Shown: one piece after another, positions 46,394-63,343 of the stretch
How positions within the stretch are numbered: position 1 is the stretch's first letter
Layout of the letters: each line of letters starts with the position of its first letter
Source of the DNA: Hyphochytrium catenoides
Taxonomy: Eukaryota; Sar; Hyphochytriomycetes; Hyphochytriales; Hyphochytriaceae
DNA length: 64,000 nucleotides
Direction of reading: 5' to 3'
Assembly: GCA_900088475.1 (NCBI GenBank)
Contig: FLMG01000540.1
Location: forward strand, 1 to 64,000
Program-made: the position numbers and the translations under genes
The notes under the pieces: generated by a model
Told to the model about the DNA's origin: nothing
Seen by the model: the letters and a program-made list of their open reading frames with translations, nothing else
The model's database searches: none

Positions 46394-48535
46394 ATGGCCT
46401 CATCAACTCCAAAGGCCGCGGTAGCGACTAGGACGGGACATGCAAAGCTTGACTTTGCACCGATGCAGAACATTGCTGACAAGTTTGACCTTGTCGGAGT
46501 TGATGTTGCTTTGCTGGGCTCGAAGGAGAGTGAAAAGAACCGAGTGTCAAAAAAAGTACTAGTAAAGAGCGCCAGGAGTCAGAACGCTGCCCTCCAACAG
46601 CTGATCTCTGTAAGTAGTCATGTTTCCTTTTATCAACTGGCAGTCCCTTGGCCGGCCTGACAGATGAGTCTGTCTGCTATTACCGCATGATGAAGGAATT
46701 CGAATATTTCCGAAGCAACTTCCCCTTCGAGCTCATTGGAGAACTTCAGCGATCACTCGATATTGCTCAACAGAAGCTAGCGGAGACTTCATCAACGATC
46801 ATTGAACTAAATAAGCTGGTTGAGGTGAGGGCAGATTGTAGGCGATCGCCAGATACCTGGAGGAACAGAATTGCACCATCGCCTGCTCATTGATCAGTGA
46901 AACCTTGCATTGACACGTATTCTTTCCAACAGAGCCAACAGCTGGAAATAATGCAGCTAAAGTCCAGACAGGAAGAAATGGCCCTGCAGATGGCTGTCGA
47001 GATGAAAGCAGCAGATCAAAAGTTTGTCACCTTAGATAACAGGATGGAGAAAGCGGAAAGCCGCGTGACCGCACTGGAGACTAAGGACATTGTCCTCGAA
47101 GCAGACCACGTCATGGTCAATGCTGAAGCCAATCTGGAAGTCTTCCTTACGAAGCTTGTTGATAATGTAAAAGAGGTTGGAGACGTCGTGGAAGTTCAGA
47201 AAAGAACCTTAATTCGGCATGGAGAAGACCTACAGAAAAAAGCTGAGATAGAACTAGTCGCTCAACAAGGCGCAGTGCTGGCCAACCTCGCCTCGACAGT
47301 GGAGAAGAATCACAATGACACTCATCAAGCCATCAATGATAACCACCAGAGAACAACGAAGCGTCTAGATGACATTTCTCTCACAATAGCAGGTGTACAG
47401 GATGAACTGAAGCTGAAAGTAGACAAGACGACCATGCATGAGCTGATAGATTCCAAATACGAGGAGATTATTGAGCAGCTGCAAAGCGCTCTGGAATCTG
47501 CTACGGATGATGATGCAGAGTTCAATCGCATATCCGGACAGCTCCATGAAGTGGTGCGGGAGCTTTGTGAGGGCAAGGCAGACCGTGCCGAACTGCAGGA
47601 AATCAAGGAGAAGATGATGTTTGACATACGGATCAGAGATCAGCTAGAGAACATCAAGCAGGTAGCTGCAGGCTTCTTCCTTTATCTGAACATCTTTGAT
47701 CATTCGCTCACTCATCATTAGTTGCCTGTTTTAAAGCTATCCTATTACTTCTGTGACTCATTATTTCTTCCAGTCGTCTCCATTCTCAACTTCATTGACC
47801 TCTCATGGTGATTGTTCACCGAGTTGTGGGACATCGTTTGTCAGCTCTTACCGTTCGTCATTTATACTCACACATTACTTAGTTCCTAGACATGAAGATC
47901 AATCGCGATGAGGCGATGACTGTGCTGAAAGCAGACAGGGAAAAACTGTCAACTATGGTGAGCGATCTTTCCAAGAACATGACAGTGAATATGAAGAAGG
48001 TACTGGCAGAGGCCATCGTGACAACCGCCACGGCTGCGACTTCCGCGGCCGCCAGCAAGACGTCGAGGTCTAGGACAAAGGTGTCGGACGGAGTTTGTCT
48101 GTCCTGCAACCAGAAAATCAACCCACCAGCTACTTCTAATGAGAAAAAGGTAAATGCGTCCGCCCATTGGGCCAAGATCGCTCGTTCTATCATACGGGCT
48201 TGTCCTGGCAGTTGTATGACCATTCCTCATCTTTCAAGCTTCCCTATATGATGCCGTAGTTCTCAACATGTTGTGTCCTTTCTAACGGTTGTCCGGCATT
48301 ATCTGCTTTTCAGGCAAACGCTCTTCAAGCTTTCGGCCAAGCGATGGGAGGGGGCTTTCAGGTGCCAGGTAATGCCCATATCGGGAAAGGAAGAATGCCT
48401 CTCGCCTCGCCACAAGTGAAGCCCGTAGCACCCTCTGAGCTCTTGCCCAAGATTGGAAAGCCAACTGTCAGCACTCCTGTGCCAGAAAGTTCCAGGTCCG
48501 TTTCACCTTCTGGAGTCACTACTCGTTTGACTTAA
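46394..48535 (+). CDS. Coiled-coil protein resembling QRICH2/DUF4795
   Basis: Five exons. Exon 1 starts at ATG 46394; exon 2 covers about 46672-46827 (FEYFRSNFPFELIGELQRSL); exon 3 about 46931-47660 is a long amphipathic coiled coil; exon 4 about 47883-48150; exon 5 about 48315-48535. The arrangement of a coiled coil containing EGKADRAELQEIKEKMMFDI, a segment MVSDLSKNMTVNMKKV and then a lone C-x2-C motif in VCLSCNQKINP resembles the DUF4795 region of QRICH2 and C16orf96, proteins of animal sperm flagella. The tail is Pro/Ser-rich. If correct, the product is an axonemal structural protein and the organism forms flagella. The exon 1-2 junction is uncertain: the strong donor at 46611 gives a frame break and a donor a few bases downstream (CTGTAA|GTAG) restores it. 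The resemblance rests on pattern, not on a search. Confidence 0.6.
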
Positions 48536-48890
48536 TAGTCTGTCTATTACATTCCCCAATTTCTCTTTTGTAGAGATGTTTGTCAATGTGTCTTTGCTGG
48601 CGTCGGCACTAAGAATGTCTCCTACTTGCAATAACCTTCCTGCTTCTTATTTGATGTAGTACCCTCGTTGGCATAGATGGAGTAGTATACCAAGGAGAGA
48701 AATCAACCCCAGTATCAAAGTCGCGAAAGCCGTCCCTTTCTAACAATCCAGCTAACCAAGAATCCGCTAGATAGTCAGCGGAAAGGCTCAGGACCATCCT
48801 TTACGATGATTAACTATTTCAGCAACACTGGCGTTGGCGAAGGCTAGAGGCTCAGCAAAAGCTAAAGACTGAATGGAATAGGGCCTTCTA
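48536..48890. other. Convergent spacer, nothing recognised
   Basis: Tail-to-tail spacer of about 355 bp between the coiled-coil gene and the MED1-like gene. No gene found. Confidence 0.5.
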
Positions 48891-51800
48891 TTATTGTATT
48901 CCAGCTGCAGAGAACGTCCTTTTGTGACCACCAACTACTTGATTACTGTTACCTTTCTCCTCCCCTTCCCTTTCTGTTGGCTTCTGGACCAATGTTGCTA
49001 GCTGCTTTCTAAGCATATAATAGAAGCAGAGTGGGAGCGGGGCGTTCTTGTTCAGAAGGTTTCTTGCATAGCTCTCGGTACAAGGGAGTTCTACCAGACG
49101 AGGTTTTCCTAGGATAGTTAGGTAGAGTTAGTTTTCGAGCGATAGATCTTAGCGTTGCGATGAATGGGCCAAGATAGAGGAAGTGTCACAACACAATGAG
49201 GTCGCTTACCTTCCCCTGGCATGTCCTCAAAGCGGAGCTTTACGTCAAATGTGGGCGCCTCTTCTCCTACCTGCACCTCGACTAGGAAGGCCTTGCCAGG
49301 GAAAGCCTTCTGTACCCTAAATAGAAGTCGGGCAGGAGATCCGGACTGGTTGATCGCAATGGGAATCGGCCCTATAAAACGGAGAAGAAACACAAGTCAA
49401 TAGATGAGAGAAGGTATGAGCCTAAAATGCCTCCAACGGTCTTAAGTAGCATCTGGGGTTCCGATTGGGAGCGCACTGCATAATAGGGTTCAAGGCAGGG
49501 ATTCATACAGTGTAGAGAGCTTACGTGTCATGACGCCATCCTTGGGTTTCCTTTTGCCATAATGTGCAGTGCTAAGGCAACTGTAGAGAAGCGTGTCGGA
49601 CATCACTTGCTGACGGATAATGGATAATACTTTCTTCAGAACTTCTGGCCGTGTTGCCATGTTTTGCTGAAAGGATAAGTGTCCGAGGCCGTGAGAGAAC
49701 AGATCCAGAGATTTAGGGTCTGCTCTGAATGGAGTGAGCACCTATTTCCTTCACCTGCAGCGGAAGAGCCCAAATGTCCATTGTGGTGGGGACAATGACT
49801 GCTGGTAGCTTGAAACTCTGTCTGAGCACATGATGGTCTTCGCCATGTGCTACCGTCACCACACCAGTTACCTCCGGAACAGCCCGCAGAGTTTTGGCAC
49901 CTCGTTCTCCGAAGTCTTTATTTATTCGCACCATGTCCTGTGGATCGTCAGAACTTCAGCTTCCGGGTATAAGGAGGTGGTAAACGTGGAAGGTGTTTCC
50001 GGGTATAAGTAGGTGGTAAACGTGGAAGGGCAGAGTACTTTTCGAAGCCAGCGCAGGGGCTGTCGGAAGCATTACCTGTAAGAAGCTATTCGTCACACTT
50101 GTACTGTGATGAGAGCCTGGTCCGGGATCCGGCTCGCCTGCAAGGATTGCAGCCAGTCTAGTCGCTGTCTGTGCATTCACAGAGAGTGGTTTGGACAACA
50201 ACAGTTGGAACGCTACCTGAAAATAATGGCAGTTGTTAGACGGACACGTCGTTTTACATTTGAAGAGATAAAGAATGGGGCTATCTTACCTCTCCTCGGA
50301 AAATTGCAAAGCCTACAATGATATCCACCTCCCCAACGCAAAGTCGGATGTTTTGATCCCCCACAGTGTTTCCGCTGCTTGGAGGGAGAATGATGTTGGC
50401 TTGAAAGCGCCATGTAAGAATCCGGGTCACTGATAGTACAAGGAGCTTAAACTAGATAGCTTACTCGAGCTCTTCACCTCCAGCCAAGGACAATGGGTAG
50501 AGACGCGAATCTGCCATCCATCCATTTTGTAGGTTACATCCAGACCATCCTGCGGCAGAGGGGATAACAAGCATTGTAAGATTTTCGGAACATCCAGCCG
50601 AGATCAAGGGGGAAGGGATGTGGTCCCAGACGAGCTTAGCAAGCGGCAAGCATGGCGTAAAGATGGTTTACCATGTCACTACAAACTTCCTGGAGTCTCT
50701 CTGCCAACGAAGTCTCCAGGAAATGAATATCTACAGCTGTGGCAGTGGGTCAGTCATGTGTAAGAGTATAAAGCGTATGAGGTTACATTACAATCTTTGT
50801 GGGCCGCGCACAGCTGAGCCTTTTTGACAAGTCTGCCAAGCTTCGCCTAGCGAGTTAATCGTTTGGAGAAAGCTTGTTAGGGGTAACCGTATACATGGAA
50901 AAGAATTCACATACCTTCAGAATGTCTGCGTTGCCATCCTTCAATGCAGTTATACTTGTTAGTAGATCCGCATCCGCATTAGCCGACTCTTTCGTGAGAC
51001 CTCCTGCACCCCATACGCGGCCGTCAGCGGTCTTTCATGACTTCATTGAAGATCCATACGCAACACGAGCAACATCTTTCGCACAAAGCAAAAGTGAAGA
51101 CAGAGCAGAAACATAGAAAAATCAAAAGGTTAGCCAAAGACACTGGGACCTAGGAACAGTTGAGTAAACCTTTCACTATTTGGGTAAGCTTGGCCTTGCT
51201 CACAGCTCCCTGTCTCCGCAGTCAGTCATCGATAGATAACTTGTANNNNNNNNNNNNNNNNNNNNNNNNNNNNNNNNNNNNNNNNNNNNNNNNTAAGTTC
51301 GTCAACTGTGACCTCAAGATTGACGCTAGGACTTGACAGTTCTCGCGCTAGTCGTTCGAATTGTGATAATATGTGGAAGCTGCCGAGGCGATTTGCAGCC
51401 ACTGCTTGCCGCCTTCGGACCTCAGTCCTCACGTCGCTCACACCATCCTGGACACTGCGTAGCAAAGTTGAGCTTGAATGTCCTTTCTAACGGAACCGCG
51501 GGCAGTACCGCACTTACCCCTCTTTGATAAGCTTCAGATGCCCCCTAACATTCTTATGGTCGTAGCTAAGCTTGACGTACTTCTGATTCTCCATGCACCA
51601 TTGACGGTACTAAATGAAGAAGATTGGTGAGAGACTCCGCTTCTGTAATGACGCTAACGAGTGTGGCAGAAGAACATCTAACTTTACCGTGTTTAAGACC
51701 GTCTCTACATAGTTCAGCCCATGCAACCAGTGTTCTTTCTCTTTCGTCATCGTCTTGATAACATCGGTCACTGCAGTTGACAAACAGAGACAACTTCACT

Positions 51801-51987
51801 AATAGAGACGACCAGATGATCAAAGTAGTTTGTACCACTCACCATGCTTCGTAAAGGTCCCCGGGTCAACAGATTTCTCAGGATTTACCAGGCTGTCCGG
51901 AAGGATCTTATCGACCGAATCTGCCAAGTAGTCTACGACAAATCTGACGGACGGCGAGTGGACCTTTTGCTTCTGCTGCTGATCCAT
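48891..51987 (-). CDS. Probable Mediator subunit 1 (MED1)-like protein
   Basis: Exons run from ATG 51987 (MDQQQKQKVHSPSVRFVVDY) to a stop at 48891-48893. Helical exons come first (EKEHWLHGLNYVETVLNT; SVQDGVSDVRTEV; HILSQFERLARELSSPSVNL up to the assembly gap), then LLTSITALKDGNADIL, then beta-rich exons DGLDVTYKMDGWQIRVSTHC, FQLLLSKPLSVNAQTATRLA, TTMDIWALPLQ, KVLSIIRQQVMSDTLLYSCL and ARLLFRVQKAFPGKAFLVEV. From memory of the family, the collinear blocks FLKFPxPIxVSxxxVxKLQ, LILNLIRHQVxxxTLIxSC and the following beta hairpins of animal MED1 match the order and spacing. MED1 is the middle-module Mediator subunit contacted by activators. Exon joins at 51987-51510 and the last exon are in frame; the stretch around the gap cannot be checked. 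I am moderately confident in the gene, less in the family. Confidence 0.5.
49962..50029. repeat. 36-bp tandem duplication in an intron of the MED1-like gene
   Basis: Two copies, starting at 49962 and 49998, share TCCGGGTATAAGNAGGTGGT and AAACGTGGAAGG with one substitution in the first ~32 bp. They lie between exons ending VTNSFLQ and beginning DMVRINKDFG, so they are probably intronic. Confidence 0.8.
51246..51293. other. Assembly gap (48 N)
   Basis: Run of N inside or just after an exon of the MED1-like gene (following SVNLEVTVDEL on the minus strand); part of the protein is missing here. Confidence 0.99.
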
Positions 51988-52863
51988 GATGGTCTTGGCC
52001 CTACGCTTCTAGCGCGCTGCCTTCCTCTTAGGTACGCCAATATGTCTAACGAGTCCTATCTCATTAATAGGTGTGCTCCCCCACAGCCAGAGACGGAGCT
52101 TTTAAATATGGTTAAACTCCTCATCAGCCTCCATCAAGGAGTGGACCACAGCTGGATTCAGGAAGATGAAGGGACGGCCACTAGGAGGTAGAGATGCAGA
52201 CTCTGTTGCTCCCTACATGAACACGCGCGTCCTTGCAACTGTGCCCATGCTACCGTCTTAAACTCTTGAGTCCTGATGCCAGATGAAGAAAGGTTACAAG
52301 CTCCATTGAAGAAGAAGAGATCTTCTCAATGACCATCATCATGTCATGCTCCTCTCACAGAACTCAATGAAGGTCCGATGAGATCAAGACATCCCCCAGG
52401 AACAATAAAATCACTCTCAGACTGACTGATAAATGACTAAACGCAGAATCAGATCGTTTGGACATTGATGTGCCCTACCCCATTCCTTTGTAGCCCCATG
52501 AGCTATAGGTATTGACACTAGTTTATGTCCAACTTATGCATTTATCCCTCTGGGTTACCTAGAACACTGGATTCGTAAGAGGAGGTAGACTCCTAGGAGT
52601 AAATTTCCCTTGACAGCCTGCCAAGAATCGGCTCCAATGATTCTGTAGGAAATGCAGATCCCAAGCTCTGTAAAGCCTTCTCTTCTAGAACTATAGTTCT
52701 CAAGCCATCAGACCACTTCAATTTGATATCTGAAGCTCATACAGACATCCCAACACTCTGTTCAGGGCGATTCTGCCACCTAGGTGTTCACAGCAGTCCT
52801 CACTTGTCATCACTCCATCCTTGACTGGCCTGCTTGAAAGAGCGAAGAAAGCCAAGGTGGAAC
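51988..52863. other. Divergent intergenic region (MED1-like / mL24)
   Basis: Head-to-head spacer of 876 bp. The plus-strand frame 51844-52191 overlaps the first MED1-like exon antisense and is not supported. Nothing else recognised. Confidence 0.5.
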
Positions 52864-53697
52864 ATGAGTCATCATCAGAGGATCCCTCTTTTCTATAAGC
52901 AATTTCCTCGGAAGCTCAAGAAATATCCAGTTATTCCCAAATGGAATATCGTCAGAGGAGATTTCGTGAGTGGGGAGGAGAGAGATTGGCTTCATGGGGA
53001 GGTACACACTCACTGACTTACTTCATAGGTGGAGCTACTTGCAGGAAAGGATGCCGGTAAGCAGGGTACTGTCACAGCTGTTCGAAGAGAGAGGAATCAA
53101 GTCTTTGTTGAGGGGCTCAATCTGGTAAGCTAGCAGCGAACAGCATGCTTACTTTCAGAATTCTTAGACGTCGTGGTGTGGATCAGCACACTCGGCGGAT
53201 CAAGGCCAAACAGGGGGTCCCAGGTGAAATCAAGGTGTTGCCAGGGCCTATCCATTACTCGAATGTTGCCCTTGTCGATCCATCCACAGGGTAAGCAAAG
53301 CTCACAGAAGCTAAACCCATACACTCTAATCGGGGGGCGTCATTACTACTCACAAAACAGGAAGAAGACAAGAGCTACTAGACGCTTCCTTGAGGACGGC
53401 ACCAAGGTGCGGGTATCCGTTCACACGGGTACCATCATACCAAAACCAGAGATACTTAAGGAGAGGCGCCAGCCTCGATCGAAAGGTATCTCTCTTAGGC
53501 CTTTTCGCTTCTTACTCCATTTGCAGCTTTACGAGCTCCATTTGCTCTTGCTATGCTGTCCGTCTTCCCTGCCATTGTCTGACGACCATGACGTCACTAA
53601 ACGCCATTGTTACCTTACAGAACTTGGGCCTAGGGACACACCCACTGACTTGGCGTGGAAGAAGACTGTAGAGGATTTCGACGACCTCCATTTGTAG
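52864..53697 (+). CDS. Mitochondrial ribosomal protein L24 (uL24m), KOW domain
   Basis: Exons: 52864-52969, about 53030-53125, about 53151-53290, about 53361-53485, 53622-53697. The KOW motif is [20 protein letters not shown] followed by [11 protein letters not shown], then [14 protein letters not shown] and [18 protein letters not shown], as in uL24m, a large-subunit assembly protein binding 23S-type rRNA. The last exon ([20 protein letters not shown]) matches the mitochondrial-type C-terminal extension (GPKDTxxxx), which favours mitochondrion over plastid. The start is an AUG with a short basic N-terminus ([20 protein letters not shown]). The join after VEGLNL is odd: the strong GTAAG donor leaves phase 0 but the next exon ([17 protein letters not shown]) needs phase 2 at the visible AG sites, so the boundary or the sequence there may be wrong by a base or two. 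Confidence 0.85.
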
Positions 53698-54228
53698 GCT
53701 TGGGTGAATAGACGCGATACGGTTTACCGGAAGAAGGGAGTTGTCCTCCTACGGCTTCGCAGTTAAAGAACACTTATTTAATATTGTATGGCACTTTTGG
53801 TGACTATTGTGGACGATTATTTGTTCGTTCGTGCGTCACCGTGGGTCTGATGGCTACCTTCTCCTTCTTCTGATTGGCTAGCGGCTTAACCTCTTGAAAA
53901 TAGCCTGCACATGACCGTGTGATGAGCCAGAGCATCCGAAAGCCAATAGTGATGACAAAAAGCAATTGATTGATTCTAAATCTCAGAACTAGAGGCGGGA
54001 AGACGAAAGCAGTGATAGCAAGCCTTATCGGTGCTGCGGGTCATAGTTGAGCACGGAGTGTATTAGACAGGAATCCAGTTGAGAAGTAAAGCCAATGCAT
54101 AGTAATACCGCGTGATGAAGCCGCCTAGCGCTGGGCTGTTAGCAACCTCCTGCTTGGGGCTGGTGGCAGCACTTCGAATTGGAGTGCTGTTAGCAGGTGG
54201 TGAGGTCTCTGGCAACCTCTTCGACAGG
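53698..54228. other. Convergent spacer, nothing recognised
   Basis: Tail-to-tail spacer of about 530 bp between mL24 and kinesin-1. A minus-strand frame at 54284-54063 continues past the kinesin stop in another frame and is not supported. Confidence 0.5.
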
Positions 54229-60259
<6,031 letters not shown>

Positions 60260-61416
60260 CTGACACGCGAACCTATTTCGAGGTCGAGTCTTGATGCTGT
60301 TGATTGAAGAACCAGGCTGAAAAGATCTAGCCAGTGAGGAAGCTGAAGTCGAAAATGCAGCAAATAGCCTCTCTTGGTCTACAAGAGGGTCAGTGCGTCC
60401 TCTCCCCTTCGGACCGGGCCTAAGCACCGGAGGCCCATCAACTCTTAAAGGCAGACCTGCTATGAGGCAAGGGACGGCATGTCAATGCTGCATCAAGCAG
60501 GCTGATAAAGATTCCTCGAGGACAACTCTTAAGGACGACTGGCGCTCTAGGCGATAAGGAACGATTTGCCAAAGAAAACTTCTAGCTACGCGGCAACCTT
60601 AGCCATGCCATCAATCTGAAGTCCTTTACCTACATACAGCAAATAACTCACCTAGGCATCAGAGTCCATGACGTTCTTGGTAGATGATGAAGCTTGAAGA
60701 CTGATTATTATTGAGAAAGAGCTGTGGCTTGTTGACAGGAACTGTACGTTGTACTCTTATTAGGCAGCGAGGTTCGCAATCCGCAAAGAGACAGAGTCTA
60801 GCGGAGGAAGAAGAGGGAAAAGGCAAGTCCAAAGCCACGAGACAGAGTCACATTAAACCAAAGGGAATGCCCACCAAGTGAGAGTTGAGGTTGAAAGAAG
60901 GTAACGTACCCCAGCGAAAGATTCAGCAAAAATTCACAGATGGTACTGAAGGTTTCATTACTCCTGGGGGATTGCTCGGGGTTACTGGTCTCTGGTGGAG
61001 CTTGACAGATTTTGGTTGACTTCAGGAATCGTGAGAGACGAGACAGAGGTGATAGATGTACAAAAGTACATAGGCACAGTGTGTTCATAGCGAATAAGAG
61101 TCTGAAGAGAAGGAGGGTGATCACTCTCTTAGCCATAGCCGCGCCAGAGATTCATGCAGATGATGATCAAGAAGGTGTCATCCTCCTGCTCGCGCTGCAA
61201 CCCATAGAACTACTGCGGTAGCAGCTAGGCTTTGCTTTTAGCAGAACGCGTGCCGTGGGAGCTCCTTGCATACGCGTATCCCAGGGTTCACGGTAGCCTT
61301 TTAGCAGCCACTTTCTGTACCCTCCTTAGGCAGGCTTCGGGCAACTAGGCAGTCCATGGTGCTAGTGCCTTCTTTCTTGCCCGAACAGAGCTGTGTGTAG
61401 AGGGGTTGGGCAAGGA
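60260..61416. other. Divergent intergenic region with one weak ORF
   Basis: Head-to-head spacer between kinesin-1 and the acidic protein. The kinesin frame stays open upstream of its ATG to an AG at 60457, so a longer N-terminus is possible but no upstream Met joins in frame. A 112-codon minus-strand ORF (61136-60798) begins with a hydrophobic segment (VITLLLFRLLFAMNTLCLCT) that could be a signal peptide; it has no family match and may be chance. Confidence 0.4.
60798..61136 (-). CDS. Weak candidate: small protein with signal-like N-terminus
   Basis: A 112-residue frame starting at ATG 61136 with a hydrophobic N-terminal segment preceded by a Lys-Arg pair, then Ser/Pro-rich and another hydrophobic stretch. 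A GT donor (LNLSLG|GTACGTT) near 60911 suggests that, if real, the frame would be spliced before its end. I recognise nothing in it. It lies between two divergent genes, where promoter sequence is expected, so chance is a serious alternative. Confidence 0.2.
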   Translation of the reverse strand: MAKRVITLLLFRLLFAMNTLCLCTFVHLSPLSRLSRFLKSTKICQAPPETSNPEQSPRSNETFSTICEFLLNLSLGYVTFFQPQLSLGGHSLWFNVTLSRGFGLAFSLFFLR

Positions 61417-63129
61417 ATGTTCACAGCTCGGCACAACGCCAGGATGTATCGAGTACGAAGGCCGGGTCTCTTAGAACTACTCCCGGTCGCAAGACCACGG
61501 AGTGTCGCCGTTCCTGGATATGTTAGACACCTTAGCTTGGCTAAACCACGACACGGCTTCGATCGCGTTAACGGCATCACTAATGCAAGACAGGTATGGT
61601 ACCTTACGCCACAGTCTGGGAGGAATGGCTTCTTCCTTTTTGGTTCCTTTACGTCGCTGCTTACCCTCCTCCTTCTCCCACAGAGCGTGTTGCCAGTAAG
61701 CTGGGCTGCATCACAATACTCCCTGATTGGCTGGCGCTGCTATAGCAAGCGACGCTCCACCCCTCCTGCAAGGCGCTCTTCGCGAGATCCTGATGAAGAT
61801 GACGTATTTGAGGAAGAGCCGACAGACTCTAAGGTTGACTCGCCAACCTGGAAGCTTAGACAGAAGATAGCTGAAAAGCTGAGGTCAGCGTATGCAGCGA
61901 GCAGAGGGAACATGTTTCAGAAGAGTGCTGCAGCCGATGAAAGTGAGGATTCCTCTAGGGAGAGCCAGGAGGAACTTGAAGAAAGTGAAGATGTGTCAGA
62001 AGATTACTTAAAGGAGGAAATCTTCAAACTTGAGCGCTACATCGCAGCCTACGTACAAAAGCAGAAGCGAGAAGGTAAAGAAGTGGATATATCAACTCTA
62101 TTCGCGGTTCAAGAGGATTTAGACTGCGAAGGTGTGGAGCCAGACGATGCCTTGGAGGACTATCAGGAGGAAGAAAAGATCACGTCGCTTAGCCCTCTCC
62201 TTCCCCGCTATCACGAACTGAGAAGAATTCGTAAGAAACAATTGCGCGAGGAGTTCTTGGCTCAGAATCGTCCAGGTGCCCCCATCAAAGACGATGAGGA
62301 TTATAAAACTCGGCCCCTCATCTCCCTGGCAGACTTGGCCCAATTAGAAGTGTACCGTATTTCCAAACTTCCCGCCGAACAGAGACCCGCAATGTTGGGC
62401 CAGTACCAGATGAAGCTTGAGGATGTAGAGCTCCCAACCTACTCCATGCCTCCTCCACCAGAAGATATGGGGGAGCACTACGAGCCTACCCGTCAGGAGT
62501 TCGAGAGGATAGTCCGGGCAATTGGCTCTGCGCGGTCCATACCGCCATCTAGAAGGAAGGAGGCTGTTGATATTGCATTGAAGGTTTGGCAGGACTTTTT
62601 GGATGAAAACTGGGACGCAGAGGACTTCCAAGGCGAATATGAGAACGAGGAGGTCCAGACGTTGTTGCGCGCTCAAGCTCTACAGGCTCTTCAAAAGTCT
62701 GAGCAGTTCTCTCCGGATGACTCTGACGAAGAATACTTCGAGGATGAGAACTGGGATGGTGATGAGCTAGACTTTGATTCAGATGAGGATGTCGATGACC
62801 TCGATGATATTGATGGCAAAAAAGATAAGTCGGACGACTTCGAGGATCCCCAGGGACACTACTGGGAAGATGATGACGAGGATGATGAGATTACTGATGA
62901 GACGGCGGGCCACAAGCATACAGAAAAGGAAGAAGAAGCGGATGAAGCTTATGAAGCATACTTGAGGTATCAAGCTGAAGAGAGAGCACGCGCTCAAGAA
63001 GAGGCTTTGCAAGAGTTTACTACAGAGATGGATGAAGAGAAAAGGCGTGCCATTCTTGCTCGAAGAGAAGCCTTCGATGTTAAAGCTATTGGCTTTCCAA
63101 TGAGAAAGAATAGGTACACCCGAGCATAG
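61417..63129 (+). CDS. Acidic protein with organelle-targeting N-terminus, function unknown
   Basis: The ATG at 61417 opens an N-terminus rich in Arg with no acidic residue for ~40 residues (RHNARMYRVRRPGLLELLPV), typical of a mitochondrial presequence. The mature part is strongly charged: basic RRSSRDPDEDD, helical segments (FKLERYIAAYVQKQKREGKE; PLLPRYHELRRIRKKQLREE), a middle with SLADLAQLEVYRISKLPAEQ and EFERIVRAIGSARSIPPSRR, then a very acidic region (ENWDGDELDFDSDEDVDDLD) and a Glu/Ala coiled-coil tail. Length is about 540-570 residues. I do not recognise the family; an organellar gene-expression or ribosome-associated role would be a guess. A perfect GTATGG...CCACAG intron candidate of 90 bp (61594-61683) is a multiple of three and free of stops, so both spliced and unspliced reading stay open. 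Confidence 0.75.
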   Translation: MFTARHNARMYRVRRPGLLELLPVARPRSVAVPGYVRHLSLAKPRHGFDRVNGITNARQVWYLTPQSGRNGFFLFGSFTSLLTLLLLPQSVLPVSWAASQYSLIGWRCYSKRRSTPPARRSSRDPDEDDVFEEEPTDSKVDSPTWKLRQKIAEKLRSAYAASRGNMFQKSAAADESEDSSRESQEELEESEDVSEDYLKEEIFKLERYIAAYVQKQKREGKEVDISTLFAVQEDLDCEGVEPDDALEDYQEEEKITSLSPLLPRYHELRRIRKKQLREEFLAQNRPGAPIKDDEDYKTRPLISLADLAQLEVYRISKLPAEQRPAMLGQYQMKLEDVELPTYSMPPPPEDMGEHYEPTRQEFERIVRAIGSARSIPPSRRKEAVDIALKVWQDFLDENWDAEDFQGEYENEEVQTLLRAQALQALQKSEQFSPDDSDEEYFEDENWDGDELDFDSDEDVDDLDDIDGKKDKSDDFEDPQGHYWEDDDEDDEITDETAGHKHTEKEEEADEAYEAYLRYQAEERARAQEEALQEFTTEMDEEKRRAILARREAFDVKAIGFPMRKNRYTRA

Positions 63130-63343
63130 GTAATATGGAGGTCTTTGGTGCTTTTATGGCATGTCCCTCAATGGGAACAACTATTCTCCAGTCCCTTCTT
63201 AACAGAGGTCATTTACTCCAACGTAAGAGTAAGATCGATCTTATCAGAACTGTTCATGATTCCTTTATCCTCCGCTGTCGCGCCTCGTAATCCATGCAGA
63301 TTGTCAGAAAACACAGCCCGCTACTAGAGGGAGCCTGTACAGT

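Noticed and set aside
51844..52191. 115-codon plus-strand frame
   Set aside because: Antisense to the first MED1-like exon, which joins in frame to the next two exons.
53173..53697. Single long plus-strand frame read straight through mL24 introns
   Set aside because: The intron-derived parts (for example [16 protein letters not shown]) break family similarity, while removal at GT-AG sites restores the mL24 C-terminus.
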